Positions 8,853 through 18,185 are shown, counted from the stretch's first letter. The stretch is DNA of 46,614 bases from Alphaproteobacteria bacterium UBA3002 (GCA_002346425.1 DDZS01000068.1:1-46614); one strand, 5' to 3'. Notes: a model not told the origin generated them from the letters alone. Numbers and translations: made by a program.

Positions 8853-9924
8853 TCGCTTCGGGACATTATTTACGTTCACCACTTGGGGCGAAAGCCATGG
8901 CCCAGCCATTGGCTGTGTGGTCGATGGGGTGCCGGCGGGTATTGCGTTGAGCGAGGCGGATATTCAGCCTTGGCTTGATGCCCGCAAACCCGGGCAGTCG
9001 CGTCACACCACGCAGCGCCGCGAACCCGATACAGTGGAAATTATGTCGGGCGTATTCGAAGGGGTTACGACGGGACACCCCATAAGCTTAGTTATCACTA
9101 ATCAAGACCAGAAATCGAAGGATTACGGCGATATCAAAGACAAATTCCGCCCCGGCCATGCGGATTACACCTATATGGAAAAATATGGCATCCGCGATTA
9201 TCGCGGTGGTGGACGCTCTTCCGCACGTGAAACCGCCATGCGGGTGGCTGCTGGGGCAATTGCTCGCAAGGTCTTAGGGAATATCAACATCCGCGGCGCG
9301 CTGATTCAGCTGGGTGACAAACGCATTGACCACGCCAAGTGGGATTGGGAAGCAACCCAGCAAAACCCCTTTTGGTGCCCGGATGCCAGTGTGGTCGAAG
9401 AATGGGAACGCTATCTGGATGGCATTCGCAAAGATGGCTCTTCCGTCGGTGCGATCATCGAAGTCGTCGCCCATAACGTGCCCGTAGGGTTGGGCGAGCC
9501 AGTCTATGGTAAACTCGACAGCAAACTGGCTGAAGCCATGATGAGCATCAACGCCGTGAAAGGCGTGGAAATCGGTGACGGGTTTAGTGCGGCTGCCTTG
9601 CGCGGCGAAGTGAATGCCGATGAAATGCGCGTGAACAGCGATACGCCAGAATTTCTTTCGAACCATGCCGGGGGTATTATGGGCGGCATCTCGACCGGCC
9701 AGCCGATTATTGTGCGTTTTGCGGTGAAACCGACCAGCTCAATTCTTACCAGCGTCAACACGATTGATACCCAAGGCAATAATACGGAAATCATGACCAA
9801 AGGCCGGCATGACCCTTGCGTCGGCATCCGCGCCGTGCCGGTGGGTGAAGCGATGATGGCCTGCGTGCTAGCCGATATGCTCTTGATGGATCGTGCGCGG
9901 CGACGCTTTACGCAGCCTAGTTAG
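8845..9924 (+). CDS. aroC: Chorismate synthase
   Basis: A 359-residue protein with family signatures GESHGPAIGCVVDGVPAG at the N-terminus, YRGGGRSSARETAMRVAAGA in the middle and KGRHDPCVGIRAVPVGEAM near the end. It converts 5-enolpyruvylshikimate-3-phosphate to chorismate using reduced FMN. GTG 8845 is chosen because GAGGAG (8833-8838) lies 6 bases upstream and the family begins with the NRFGTLFTFTTWGESHG segment; an ATG at 8782 would add 21 unrelated residues. The 3' end overlaps the convergent MarC-family gene by 8 bases. Confidence 0.96.
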   Translation: MLNRFGTLFTFTTWGESHGPAIGCVVDGVPAGIALSEADIQPWLDARKPGQSRHTTQRREPDTVEIMSGVFEGVTTGHPISLVITNQDQKSKDYGDIKDKFRPGHADYTYMEKYGIRDYRGGGRSSARETAMRVAAGAIARKVLGNINIRGALIQLGDKRIDHAKWDWEATQQNPFWCPDASVVEEWERYLDGIRKDGSSVGAIIEVVAHNVPVGLGEPVYGKLDSKLAEAMMSINAVKGVEIGDGFSAAALRGEVNADEMRVNSDTPEFLSNHAGGIMGGISTGQPIIVRFAVKPTSSILTSVNTIDTQGNNTEIMTKGRHDPCVGIRAVPVGEAMMACVLADMLLMDRARRRFTQPS

Positions 9925-10549
9925 CCAGCGCTGGCACCAATCCTTTGAGACCGCCAAAAATAACCTCGATCGCCATTGAGGCGAGAATCAGACCCATCAC
10001 GCGCGTTGCGATGTTCATGGCGGTTCGGCTCATGCGTTTGCCGATTTGCGGCGCGAGATGCAAAATCCCCCAGATGGCCAGAGAAATCAGCAGAATAATG
10101 ATGATCAGACTGCCGGTACCTTCTGGCCCCTCAACCCGATCTGCAAACAAAATCACTGTACTCATCGCCCCCGGTCCGGCGAGCAGTGGCAAGGCCAGCG
10201 GCACTACCGCCACGGTATCGCTATCAATCGCTTCTTCGTCTTCTTCTGGTGTGTGACGCGTTCTTCCGACCCGAGCTTGCAACATATTAAAGGCGACGAA
10301 CATGATTAGAATCCCACCGGCCATACGGAAGGCGTCGATTGAGATGCTGAAAATCTGCAGAATTGTCTGTCCCATTAATAATGTGATGACCATGATCACA
10401 AACACCGCGATTGCGGTTTGTCGCGCGATGCGCGCGCGTTTGTCAGCAATATTGGCGGTGAATGTCAAATAAAGCGGTACAGCGCTGATGGGATTCATAA
10501 TCGCAAATAGCGCGGTAAACATCTGCACGTAATCGTTCCAGCTAACCAT
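9917..10549 (-). CDS. MarC-family (UPF0056) integral membrane protein
   Basis: A 210-residue protein with about six membrane helices and the family's opening motif (FTALFAIMNPISAVPLYLTF) and conserved RMAGGILIMFVAFNML segment. A cytoplasmic acidic loop (about 103-115, EEDEEAIDSD) separates the two halves. The family was named after a marRAB neighbour but its transport role is unproven. It follows the oxidase-I-like gene on the same strand with one base between them, so the two are probably co-transcribed. Confidence 0.9.
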   Translation of the reverse strand: MVSWNDYVQMFTALFAIMNPISAVPLYLTFTANIADKRARIARQTAIAVFVIMVITLLMGQTILQIFSISIDAFRMAGGILIMFVAFNMLQARVGRTRHTPEEDEEAIDSDTVAVVPLALPLLAGPGAMSTVILFADRVEGPEGTGSLIIIILLISLAIWGILHLAPQIGKRMSRTAMNIATRVMGLILASMAIEVIFGGLKGLVPALAN

Positions 10550-10550
10550 T

Positions 10551-11894
10551 TTAGCCTCCGCTCACTGGGCGGCGAAATGCTTTGACCATTACGATGACAA
10601 AGAGCAACCCGCCGATGATCGCGAGAAAACCGCCCCCACCCATGAGGCCAAGCCACATTTTTACCTGCCAGCTGCCATCCCCGGTGTCGCCCACGGCTTT
10701 ACGTAACACCCCATATCCGCCGGAAGCAGCCAGTCCCGTGATATGCAGTAATTGGCCGAAACCATATAAATACGGCTGCCATTTTGCGAGCCGCCAATGC
10801 GCCACCTCTGCATAGCCCATCCATGGCAAAAAGCGATAGGCCATCCCCATCAATGCCAGCGTGACCGCCACGATCGAACCATGATAATGCGCCGGAATCC
10901 GTACATTCGGCCCATTAATCGCTAGCCCAAAAATGCCTCCGACCGCAAACAGCAACAGCGACATGCGCAACGCCCCTTTAAGCGCAGGAAGCCCGATCAC
11001 GACAGGGTGACGCAGCCATTGGATGCTTAGCCATAGCGCCAGCACGATCGAAGCGATGCCCAAGCCAACCGTCATTTGCGCGGTGAAGAAGTCCATCAAC
11101 TCCTGACTTGCTACCGGATAAACCAGATACGGATAAATCCCAGTCATCGCGACGAGCAAGCCGATAAAAAACAGGGCTTGCAGCCATGGGCGTGATGGAA
11201 GGGGGATTTGCAACGCGCGCGCCAACACGCACCAGCCGATCAACAGCGCCTGCATATAGGTGAATTGCAGCAGATGCCCGCCACCCCAAAAAAGATTTTC
11301 GTAAAACCCGTGTCCGGTGATGCCATCCAAACCGGCATGCGACGCGGCAAAGGCGGCAAACGCACCCGCCGTAATCACCATACTGCTATAAATACCCCAT
11401 TGCGTAGCGGGGGCCTGGTTGCTTGGCAATAATGGCAGATACGCCACCAGCGCAATAAGCAGGGAAGCGAAGGCCAGTGCTAATCCAATAAAAAACACCT
11501 GATTTTCGATGACCGGCACATAATTGCTTTTGATCACCGACCACTCACCCGACAAGGGCGAGAGCGCCATTAACACCATGCCGATCAACATCGTCCACCA
11601 ACTGGCCGCTTCAAAATACGGAATGACCTTGCGCTCGGCGGCCAATAACGTCCACAGAGACGCCGACATGGCCAGGAACCAAATCAATACCGATAAATCG
11701 ACGTGAATAACCAAGGAAACGGAAAATAAATTCCCCACCCAAGGGGCCATTGCCACTAATTGCGGCGTACGCGAAATCACCAGAATAATGGAGAAAATGC
11801 CCGATAATGCGAGGGCAAACACCGCCAGCTTCAGCCAACGACGTGGCCAAGGCGTAAGCGATACGGCGCGATGCATCCAGGCAAGGGAGTCCAT
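10551..11894 (-). CDS. Haem-copper oxidase subunit I-like membrane protein (cbb3/NorB-type family)
   Basis: A 447-residue protein with about 12 membrane helices. Histidines lie in oxidase-like settings: SLVIHVDLSVLIWFLAMS (a low-spin haem ligand position), FWGGGHLLQFTYMQALL (copper-site helix) and IPAHYHGSIVAVTLALMGMAYRFLPW (HxH, high-spin haem region). This resembles the cbb3-type subunit-I-like proteins annotated in rickettsias rather than aa3 CoxA. No subunit II or cytochrome c gene is adjacent. The frame extends to 11996 but would then overlap the divergent ctaA start; ATG 11894 is preferred. Whether it is a true terminal oxidase is uncertain. Confidence 0.75.
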   Translation of the reverse strand: MDSLAWMHRAVSLTPWPRRWLKLAVFALALSGIFSIILVISRTPQLVAMAPWVGNLFSVSLVIHVDLSVLIWFLAMSASLWTLLAAERKVIPYFEAASWWTMLIGMVLMALSPLSGEWSVIKSNYVPVIENQVFFIGLALAFASLLIALVAYLPLLPSNQAPATQWGIYSSMVITAGAFAAFAASHAGLDGITGHGFYENLFWGGGHLLQFTYMQALLIGWCVLARALQIPLPSRPWLQALFFIGLLVAMTGIYPYLVYPVASQELMDFFTAQMTVGLGIASIVLALWLSIQWLRHPVVIGLPALKGALRMSLLLFAVGGIFGLAINGPNVRIPAHYHGSIVAVTLALMGMAYRFLPWMGYAEVAHWRLAKWQPYLYGFGQLLHITGLAASGGYGVLRKAVGDTGDGSWQVKMWLGLMGGGGFLAIIGGLLFVIVMVKAFRRPVSGG

Positions 11895-11966
11895 GCGCCG
11901 GGTGTACGGCGAGCGGCGGGAAAAAGCAATCTTGAATGCAGAAGATAAAAGCCGTACATAACGGAC

Positions 11967-13049
11967 ATGCCTATTACCCCCGCTTCGGCGCGGCAACCTG
12001 CCGTGCGTTTATGGTTACTAACCTGTCTTGGCTTTGTGGCCCTGATGGTCTTTGTCGGCGGGGTGACGCGTCTCACCGAATCCGGCTTATCGATTGTCGA
12101 ATGGAATGTGATCACCGGCTCGCTCCCCCCCTTGTCCGATGCCGCGTGGGATGAAGAGTTTGCAAAATACCAGACCAGCCCAGAATTTCAGCAGGTGAAT
12201 AGCCATTTCACCCTAGCCGATTTCAAGCAAATTTTCTGGCTGGAATGGCTGCACCGTTTGCTTGGCCGCATCACCGGCCTCGTATTTTTCCTGCCCCTGC
12301 TTTATTTCGCGGCGCGCCGCCAGATTGACCGACCGCTAGCATGGCATATGAGTGTCGCGGTCGTCTTGGTGGCGATGCAAGGTGGTGTCGGCTGGGTCAT
12401 GGTGGCCAGCGGCTTAGAAAATGCGCCCATGGTTAGTCCGGTCAAGCTTGCGTCGCATTTGTCGCTCGCCCTGATTGTGTTTGCGTGGACGATCTGGGGT
12501 TATTGGCAATTGCGGGGTACCGCGCGCCATTTATTGCCCTCCGGATCGCTTTCACTCGCGGCGCGCGTGCTCACGCTCATCGTTGGCATACAAATTTTGT
12601 TTGGCGCGTTTGTTGCCGGGTGGGATGCAGGGATGATTTACAATAGCTGGCCATTGATGGACGGCATGTTCATGCCACCGTATATTTATGAAAATGGCGG
12701 GGCAGATGCGCTGTCGCATATCCCAAGCGTGCAATGGCAGCACCGAACCTTCGCTTATCTGGTGACCTTTGCCACCCTTTGCTATGCCGCGTTGGCCTGG
12801 TCACGTTCAAGCGCTCAAAATCGCAAATATTTACGTATGCTTCTAAGCGTTATCCTTGTGCAAATGCTGCTTGGCATCTTTACTATTATTTATGAAGTAC
12901 CTATCGCTCTGGCTTCGGCGCATCAATTGATGGCGGTCGTTTTATGGGTGGCCTGCGTCCACCAATGCTACGTCTTTCCCCTGCGCCGGGTCGATGGTTT
13001 GCAATTTGACCAAAGTCATGGCATAGTTGCACGCAATACGTCAGTCTAA
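11967..13049 (+). CDS. ctaA: Haem A synthase
   Basis: A 360-residue protein with eight membrane helices and the CtaA signatures GGVTRLTESGLSIVEW and EFQQVN. Conserved histidines occur in LEWLHRLLGR, LASHLSLAL, QWQHRTFAYL and ASAHQLMAV, the haem ligands of the two four-helix halves. It oxidises the haem O methyl group to make haem A for aa3-type oxidases. It is divergent from the oxidase-I-like gene and followed by hemA on the same strand, so two haem-pathway genes are adjacent. Confidence 0.95.
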   Translation: MPITPASARQPAVRLWLLTCLGFVALMVFVGGVTRLTESGLSIVEWNVITGSLPPLSDAAWDEEFAKYQTSPEFQQVNSHFTLADFKQIFWLEWLHRLLGRITGLVFFLPLLYFAARRQIDRPLAWHMSVAVVLVAMQGGVGWVMVASGLENAPMVSPVKLASHLSLALIVFAWTIWGYWQLRGTARHLLPSGSLSLAARVLTLIVGIQILFGAFVAGWDAGMIYNSWPLMDGMFMPPYIYENGGADALSHIPSVQWQHRTFAYLVTFATLCYAALAWSRSSAQNRKYLRMLLSVILVQMLLGIFTIIYEVPIALASAHQLMAVVLWVACVHQCYVFPLRRVDGLQFDQSHGIVARNTSV

Positions 13050-13078
13050 AAGACATAATAATAAGGACCCATAGCCTA

Positions 13079-14314
13079 ATGATTGATTATGACGCGCAGT
13101 TTTCCAGCGCCTTGATGCGCATCCGCAATGAAGGCCGGTATCGGATTTTTAATGATCTGGAACGTAAAGCAGGGGAATTTCCGAAGGCGTTTAATCATCG
13201 CACGGGCAAAGAAGTGACGGTGTGGTGCGCCAATGATTATCTTGGCATGGGCCAGCATCCGAGTGTGATCGCGGCTATGACGGAAACAATCCAGCATATG
13301 GGCGCTGGCTCTGGCGGCACACGCAATATCTCCGGCACCCATTGCCGCATCACCGAATTAGAGAAAACCATTGCCGAGCTGCATCAAAAAGAAGCTGCAC
13401 TTGTCTTCACCTCAGGCTATATCGCCAATGAAGCCTCGCTCAGCACGTTGGGATCCATCCTGAAAGATTGCGTTATTTTTTCGGATTCTCTGAATCATGC
13501 CTCCATGATCAACGGCATCCGCCACTCGATCGCGGAGAAAAAAATCTTCCGTCATAACGACGTGAAACATCTGGAAAGCCTGCTGGCTGACACGCCGCAT
13601 TACCGTCCGAAAATCATCGCATTTGAGTCGGTTTACTCGATGGATGGCGATATCGGACCGATCAAAGAAATCTGCAAACTGGCGCGCAAATATAATGCGT
13701 TGACCTATCTCGACGAAGTGCATGCGGTTGGCATGTATGGTGAGCATGGCGCCGGGATTGCCGAACAATTGGACCTGATGGATGAGGTGGATATTATCCA
13801 AGGCACGTTGGCGAAAGCTTATGGTGTGATGGGGGGTTATATCGCGACCACCAGCACGGTGGTCGACATGATCCGCTCTTACGCGCCGGGATTTATTTTT
13901 ACCACCTCCCTGCCCCCGGCTCTAGCCGCAGGCGCCAATGCGAGTATACGCCATTTGATGCAGTCGCAGCATGAGCGTAGTCAGCATCAAGCCGCCGCGC
14001 ATCATCTGAAACAATGCCTGCGCGACGCGGCCATTCCACAAATCGAATGCGACACGCATATTGTTCCTGTCCTCATCGGCGACCCGGTATTGTGCCAAAA
14101 AGCGTCCGATATGCTGATGGAACAATTCGATATTTACGTGCAGCCGATCAATTATCCAACCGTGCCCAAAGGGACCGAACGCCTGCGTTTCACGCCGACG
14201 CCTTATCATACGGAAGCGATGATACGCCATCTGACCCAAGCCCTGGATCACGTGTTCACTGCTTTAGATATTTCCCGCTGCGCCGAAACAATTCTGGCGC
14301 GCAAAGCCGCGTAG
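13079..14314 (+). CDS. hemA: 5-aminolevulinate synthase
   Basis: A 411-residue PLP enzyme of the alpha-oxoamine synthase family. It shows the substrate motif WCANDYLGMGQHP, GAGSGGTRNISGTH, the Asp of the PLP pocket in YLDEVHAVGMYGEHG, and the Schiff-base lysine in GTLAKAYGVMGGYI. The Thr-(Asn)-Ile opening and overall length fit ALAS rather than AONS or KBL. It condenses glycine with succinyl-CoA, the C4 haem route typical of alphaproteobacteria. Start ATG 13079 lies 29 bases after ctaA with AAGGA upstream. Confidence 0.94.
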   Translation: MIDYDAQFSSALMRIRNEGRYRIFNDLERKAGEFPKAFNHRTGKEVTVWCANDYLGMGQHPSVIAAMTETIQHMGAGSGGTRNISGTHCRITELEKTIAELHQKEAALVFTSGYIANEASLSTLGSILKDCVIFSDSLNHASMINGIRHSIAEKKIFRHNDVKHLESLLADTPHYRPKIIAFESVYSMDGDIGPIKEICKLARKYNALTYLDEVHAVGMYGEHGAGIAEQLDLMDEVDIIQGTLAKAYGVMGGYIATTSTVVDMIRSYAPGFIFTTSLPPALAAGANASIRHLMQSQHERSQHQAAAHHLKQCLRDAAIPQIECDTHIVPVLIGDPVLCQKASDMLMEQFDIYVQPINYPTVPKGTERLRFTPTPYHTEAMIRHLTQALDHVFTALDISRCAETILARKAA

Positions 14315-14327
14315 CTAAGCGTTACTT

Positions 14328-14996
14328 ATGCACACTGATATCAGTGAAATCGCGAAACAGCGGCATACGGCAAAAGCGTATGATGCAAACAAACCTATCT
14401 CTGCAGATATTCTAGCCAAACTGAAAGAGCTATTGCGGTTCAGTCCATCGAGTGTCAATTCGCAGCCCTGGCATTTTATTGTCGCCTCGACACCCGAAGG
14501 CAAACAGCGCGTTGCCACCGCCGCTCAAGGCGATTACGGCTATAATCAAAAAAATATTCTCGATGCATCCGCTGTAGTGGTTTTCTGTAGCAAGCTCGAC
14601 ATCGATGAGGCCTATATTCAGCATTTGGTTGCAACGGAAGAAAAGGATGGCCGCTTCGTGCGCGATCCCGAAGCGCAGCGTGCGCGCCAAATTGCAGTAC
14701 GCCATCAATTCATCAATTTGCATAAGCATGATTTAAGAGACGTGCAGCATTGGATGGACAAGCAGGTCTATTTAAATCTAGGGCAATTTTTACTCGGTGC
14801 TGCCGCCCTCGGGCTAGATGCAACCCCGATGGAAGGCATCGATGTCAAAGCGCTCGATAGCGAATTCGATTTACGACAGCGTGGTTATACCAGCTTGGTG
14901 GCCGTATGTCTTGGCTACCATCACCCGGAAAATGACTATAATGCACGTCTACCCAAGTCCCGTTTACCCATAGCAGAAATCTTGACCGAAATATAA
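14328..14996 (+). CDS. Oxygen-insensitive NAD(P)H nitroreductase (NfsB type)
   Basis: A 222-residue flavoprotein. The FMN-binding opening (QRHTAKAYD), the LRFSPSSVNSQPWHFIV segment, KQVYLNLGQFLLGAAALGLDATPMEGID and the C-terminal VAVCLGYHHPENDYN are all typical of the NfsB/dihydropteridine reductase group. It is expected to be an FMN-dependent dimer reducing quinones or nitroaromatics. It begins 13 bases after hemA and could be co-transcribed with it. The physiological substrate cannot be read from sequence. Confidence 0.9.
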   Translation: MHTDISEIAKQRHTAKAYDANKPISADILAKLKELLRFSPSSVNSQPWHFIVASTPEGKQRVATAAQGDYGYNQKNILDASAVVVFCSKLDIDEAYIQHLVATEEKDGRFVRDPEAQRARQIAVRHQFINLHKHDLRDVQHWMDKQVYLNLGQFLLGAAALGLDATPMEGIDVKALDSEFDLRQRGYTSLVAVCLGYHHPENDYNARLPKSRLPIAEILTEI

Positions 14997-15030
14997 AGCT
15001 CAGCGTTCCTTCGAATCCTATTTGGTGTCT

Positions 15031-15264
15031 CTACGCCGCTTTGCGGTGCCAATCACCATCTTTGCCTTTTTCATAATCTTGTTTCACCGCATTCCAGGCC
15101 ACTTTATGCGCGACTTCTTCACGCGAATCATCTCCGCGCCGGTCTTCCGCATCTTTATACTGATCCCACGCGCTGTTAAACGCTTCCTTGTATATGTCTT
15201 GCGCATGGTTGGGCAGATGGTCTTTAACCGCATCCGGCAGTTCATTGCGTGATTGATAGGGCAT
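15031..15264 (-). CDS. ChaB family protein
   Basis: A 77-residue, hydrophilic, strongly charged protein with the ChaB pattern: an N-terminal LPDAVKDHLPNHAQDIYKEAFNSAW helix pair, then HKVAWNAVKQDYEKGKDG. ChaB was described as a regulator of cation transport next to ChaA, which is not present here, so the role remains open. Two in-frame ATGs occur six bases apart; the downstream one (15264) has the ideal distance from the GAGGAGG at 15271-15277 and is preferred. Confidence 0.85.
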   Translation of the reverse strand: MPYQSRNELPDAVKDHLPNHAQDIYKEAFNSAWDQYKDAEDRRGDDSREEVAHKVAWNAVKQDYEKGKDGDWHRKAA

Positions 15265-15424
15265 AATCATCCTCCTCTACGCATCAGTGTTAGCATCACA
15301 CGTTGTTAATTCTCTACTTCGGATATTTATGATTTTCATAAAGATCGCATCAGCATGGCAGGTAACACCCAACTATCTCCCGAGATACACTGGTAACGCG
15401 TCTTCCTGCGCTTATCTATATCCC

Positions 15425-15826
15425 ATGCGCCCCATGTTTTATTTAACCAAGATTCGCTTGCTGCAAGCGGCGATCGTAATCGCTGCCTTGGTACCCATCG
15501 GCGGTGGGTTAGCCGGCGTCGTTATGGGAGACCCCAGCACCAACCCGTTTGATGATTCCCATCATCGCTATCTTTCCGGACTGCTGTTGGGCATTGGGCT
15601 TACCTTCTGGTATTGCGCCAAACATCTCCATCGCTGTCGCCAGCTGTTTCTGCATTTATGCTATATCGTGATGCTCGCAGGCGGGATGCGTCTGCTCGGC
15701 GCGATAGTGCTCAACATCTTTACGCTGCCCATCGTGTTGACCTTAGTGATGGAACTTCTCGTCACGCCGCTGCTATGCATCGCCACTGCCCGTTTCATTC
15801 CGCGCTCTGCCATGCAAGCCTCCTGA
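15425..15826 (+). CDS. DUF4345-like small membrane protein
   Basis: A 133-residue protein with four membrane helices. The HRYLSGLLLGIGLTFWYC segment and the FLHLCYIVMLAGGMRLLGAI helix with its paired glycines and arginine match the DUF4345 pattern. The frame is open back to 15287, but the extra 46 residues are not hydrophobic in the family manner, so ATG 15425 (or 15434) is chosen; no strong ribosome-binding site separates the two. Function unknown. Confidence 0.7.
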   Translation: MRPMFYLTKIRLLQAAIVIAALVPIGGGLAGVVMGDPSTNPFDDSHHRYLSGLLLGIGLTFWYCAKHLHRCRQLFLHLCYIVMLAGGMRLLGAIVLNIFTLPIVLTLVMELLVTPLLCIATARFIPRSAMQAS

Positions 15827-15882
15827 GGCGCTTATGGTAATTGTGTGTCCCGAAAATACATTGCTATGCTATAACCGTTTCT

Positions 15883-16638
15883 ATGCTGTCGTATCAACAT
15901 AGCTATCACGCAGGAAATCTGGTCGATGCGCATAAACATGCGCGACTGGCAGAGATGCTCGTCGCCCGCCCTGCCGATGCCCCGACCCTCGCCTATTATG
16001 AAACCCATGCAGGGCGGGGCTTATACGATTTGTCGAGCAAAGAAGCGAAAAAAACCGGTGAAGCAAAAATGGGCGCCCCCGTCATTGCGGCGCTACCTAA
16101 GTCGCATCCGTATCGCCAATGCATCGCACAGACGCAAAAACGCTATGGCCCGCGCTTTTATCCCGGCTCGCCGCTGATCGCCCAGCACTTACTGCACCGC
16201 CAGGACACCATTCAGTTATTCGAGCTTCACCCCCAGGAACACGCGGCTCTACGCACAGCCATGCCGCATGATCGCGTGCAGATTGAAAAGGCTGATGGCT
16301 ATGCGGGCATGCTGTCACTCCCCACTGAGCAAGCCGCGCGCAATGGGTTGCTGTTGATCGACCCCAGCTATGAACTAAAAAACGAATATGCCGACATGGC
16401 CCCATGGCTACAGCAACTGCTGCGCCGCTCGCCAAACCTGTCCGTACTATTATGGTATCCTATCCTAAAATCCGGCCTGCACGAGCCCATGCGTAAAGCC
16501 CTGATGCAAGCTTTCCCCACATCTCCCTACGAAGAAGTTCCCTTCCCCGCTGATTCCGGCTTGCGCATGCTGGGTAGTGGGTTATGGCAATACACACCAT
16601 TATCGTCTTTAGAATCACCACAACAGGCCCTCACCTGA
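15883..16638 (+). CDS. rlmJ: 23S rRNA (adenine2030-N6)-methyltransferase RlmJ
   Basis: A 251-residue protein with the RlmJ opening LSYQHSYHAGNLVDAHKH, the YYETHAGRGLYDL segment that binds SAM, YPGSPLIA and the catalytic LLIDPSYELKNEY. The usual N6-adenine motif is DPPY; here it is DPSY, a mild change also tolerated among N6 methyltransferases. ATG 15883 is chosen because the family starts at this Leu-Ser-Tyr; an ATG at 15841 would add 14 unrelated residues. The 3' end overlaps the convergent permease gene by 24 bases. Confidence 0.92.
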   Translation: MLSYQHSYHAGNLVDAHKHARLAEMLVARPADAPTLAYYETHAGRGLYDLSSKEAKKTGEAKMGAPVIAALPKSHPYRQCIAQTQKRYGPRFYPGSPLIAQHLLHRQDTIQLFELHPQEHAALRTAMPHDRVQIEKADGYAGMLSLPTEQAARNGLLLIDPSYELKNEYADMAPWLQQLLRRSPNLSVLLWYPILKSGLHEPMRKALMQAFPTSPYEEVPFPADSGLRMLGSGLWQYTPLSSLESPQQALT

Positions 16639-17367
16639 AATAACGATTGTTCGTAGGCTCAATCCCATAATAATTAGTCCTACCGCCACCATCAGAATTC
16701 GTGCCGGAACATATTTCGCAGCATAGGCAGCAATGGGTGCCGCTATTACGCCACCGATTATCAGCCCGGTTATGATCGGCCACAGCTCCAGCCCTATCGT
16801 CAATAGAAAGGTACATGAGATCGTAAAAGTCACAAAAAATTCTGCAAGATTGGTCGAACCAATTGCCATGCGCGGCTGCGTTCCCTGCCCTAATAAGTTA
16901 GTGGTAACTAATGGCCCCCATCCCCCGCCACCGATCGCATCTAACAGCCCACCAAAAAATCCGATGACGGGAACATGTTTAGGCTGATGTGGATTGGACA
17001 TGAATCGGCGAAGCCCTTTACGCAACACAACGGCCCCCATTATCACAAGATAAAACGCAATCGCCAGGCTCAGCCATGTGCTGGCATTGGTCGCAAGAAT
17101 ATACGCGCCAAGAAAACCGCCGAGCATACCGGCTGGCGCCAAGCGCTTGACCAATTTCCAATCTATGTTTTTCAATCGCCAATGCGATAGTCCAGAGGCG
17201 CCCGTCGTAAACACTTCCGCAGCATGCACACTAGCACTCGCCGTTGCGGGAGGGATGCCGAAAGAAAGTAAGGTTGAGGTACTAACCAATCCGTAAGCCA
17301 TGCCGATCGCCCCATCCACAAGCTGCGCGGCAAATCCAACGGCTATAAAAAGAAAAAATTCTGACAT
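16615..17367 (-). CDS. TauE/SafE-family permease
   Basis: A 250-residue inner-membrane protein with about seven or eight helices in two similar halves. Family features are the opening GFAAQLVDGAIGMAYG, HAAEVFTTGASGLSHW, and in the second half GFFGGLLDAIGGGGWGPLVTT. TauE/SafE proteins export sulfite, sulfonates or related anions; no sulfur gene is nearby, so the substrate is unknown. It is the last core gene before the prophage; the next 236 bases (17,368-17,603) hold no gene that I can support. Confidence 0.9.
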   Translation of the reverse strand: MSEFFLFIAVGFAAQLVDGAIGMAYGLVSTSTLLSFGIPPATASASVHAAEVFTTGASGLSHWRLKNIDWKLVKRLAPAGMLGGFLGAYILATNASTWLSLAIAFYLVIMGAVVLRKGLRRFMSNPHQPKHVPVIGFFGGLLDAIGGGGWGPLVTTNLLGQGTQPRMAIGSTNLAEFFVTFTISCTFLLTIGLELWPIITGLIIGGVIAAPIAAYAAKYVPARILMVAVGLIIMGLSLRTIVISGEGLLW

Positions 17368-17603
17368 GCGTCTGCTTACAACTCGCAGTATCGCAGGTCC
17401 GTCTGTAACAGCAACTTAATACTTTAAGTGCGAAACTTAGGACGGCTTACAAAAGTTGCCTAATGCAAAACACTAAAATGGCGGGGTGTAGTGGACGGTT
17501 TGCGAACCTGTCCGAACACAAAAGTGCTTATATTACAATTGCCGGTAAAGTCCATGATGGATTTAGCACGGGCTGCTTAACCTAAAATCATTCAGGATAT
17601 TTT

Positions 17604-18185
17604 ATGACTTTCGATGTTTCGATTGAAGGTGATCTTAAATCGCTGCGCCGTGGCTTGCGCGGCCTAGAAAAGCAGGCTGTGCCAAAGGCAACCGTTCGTA
17701 CCCTAAATAGGGTAGCAAATAGTGCCAAGTCTGCCAGTGCGCGGCATATCGCCCCGCAGATGGGAAGCAGACAAGCTGGGGTTAAGCGGCGTATCAGAAC
17801 AGATCGCGCTACTTACAAACAGCTATGGGTGGATTTAATTGCCAAGGCAAAGCCTCTGCCTCTGATCGAGTTTGTGGTTGGTTCGAAAAAGCCGACTCAA
17901 CAGCCCGGTGGTAAACGCGGCCTTGTGAAAGCAAAGGCATGGGGTAAAACCCGCACCTATCGCGGTGCTTTTATCGCACCACAGAGGAAAGGCTCTAAGA
18001 AAACCACGGTCTATATGCGTAAGAGTGGAAAGCGGTTGCCGGTAAAACAGCTATTCGGACCGGGCATCATGCAGCTATTCAAGCAGCGGGAGAATGAACG
18101 GATCATGGAGAGGAAAGTAAAAGAGCGACTGCCTAAAGAGTTTATGCAGAATCTTAAGTTTTATATCTCAAAGATGCGGGTTTAA
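17604..18185 (+). CDS. Phage minor tail protein Z-like
   Basis: A 193-residue very basic protein. The helical opening (SLRRGLRGLEKQAVPKATVRTLNRVANSAKSASARHIA) matches the gpZ/HK97 gp10-type tail-completion family that docks the tail to the head. In lambda, Z lies between FII and U; here it is about 10 kb upstream of those positions, at the left edge of the element. This suggests relocation or loss of the sequence once between. The start follows AGGAT with 6 bases of spacing. The convergent DUF3768 gene overlaps its last 4 bases. Confidence 0.7.
   Translation: MTFDVSIEGDLKSLRRGLRGLEKQAVPKATVRTLNRVANSAKSASARHIAPQMGSRQAGVKRRIRTDRATYKQLWVDLIAKAKPLPLIEFVVGSKKPTQQPGGKRGLVKAKAWGKTRTYRGAFIAPQRKGSKKTTVYMRKSGKRLPVKQLFGPGIMQLFKQRENERIMERKVKERLPKEFMQNLKFYISKMRV

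Noticed and set aside
11895..11996. Upstream start for the oxidase-I-like gene
   Set aside because: It would overlap the divergent ctaA start and adds a basic, unrelated 34-residue segment.
15287..15424. N-terminal extension of the DUF4345-like protein
   Set aside because: The additional residues do not fit the family and lack a convincing ribosome-binding site.
17425..17485. Possible attachment repeat shared with 41,985-42,060 (AAACTTAGGA and ACTAAAATGG occur in both)
   Set aside because: The matches are about 10 bases, occur in different order in the two places, and are not part of a longer repeat, so chance is likely.
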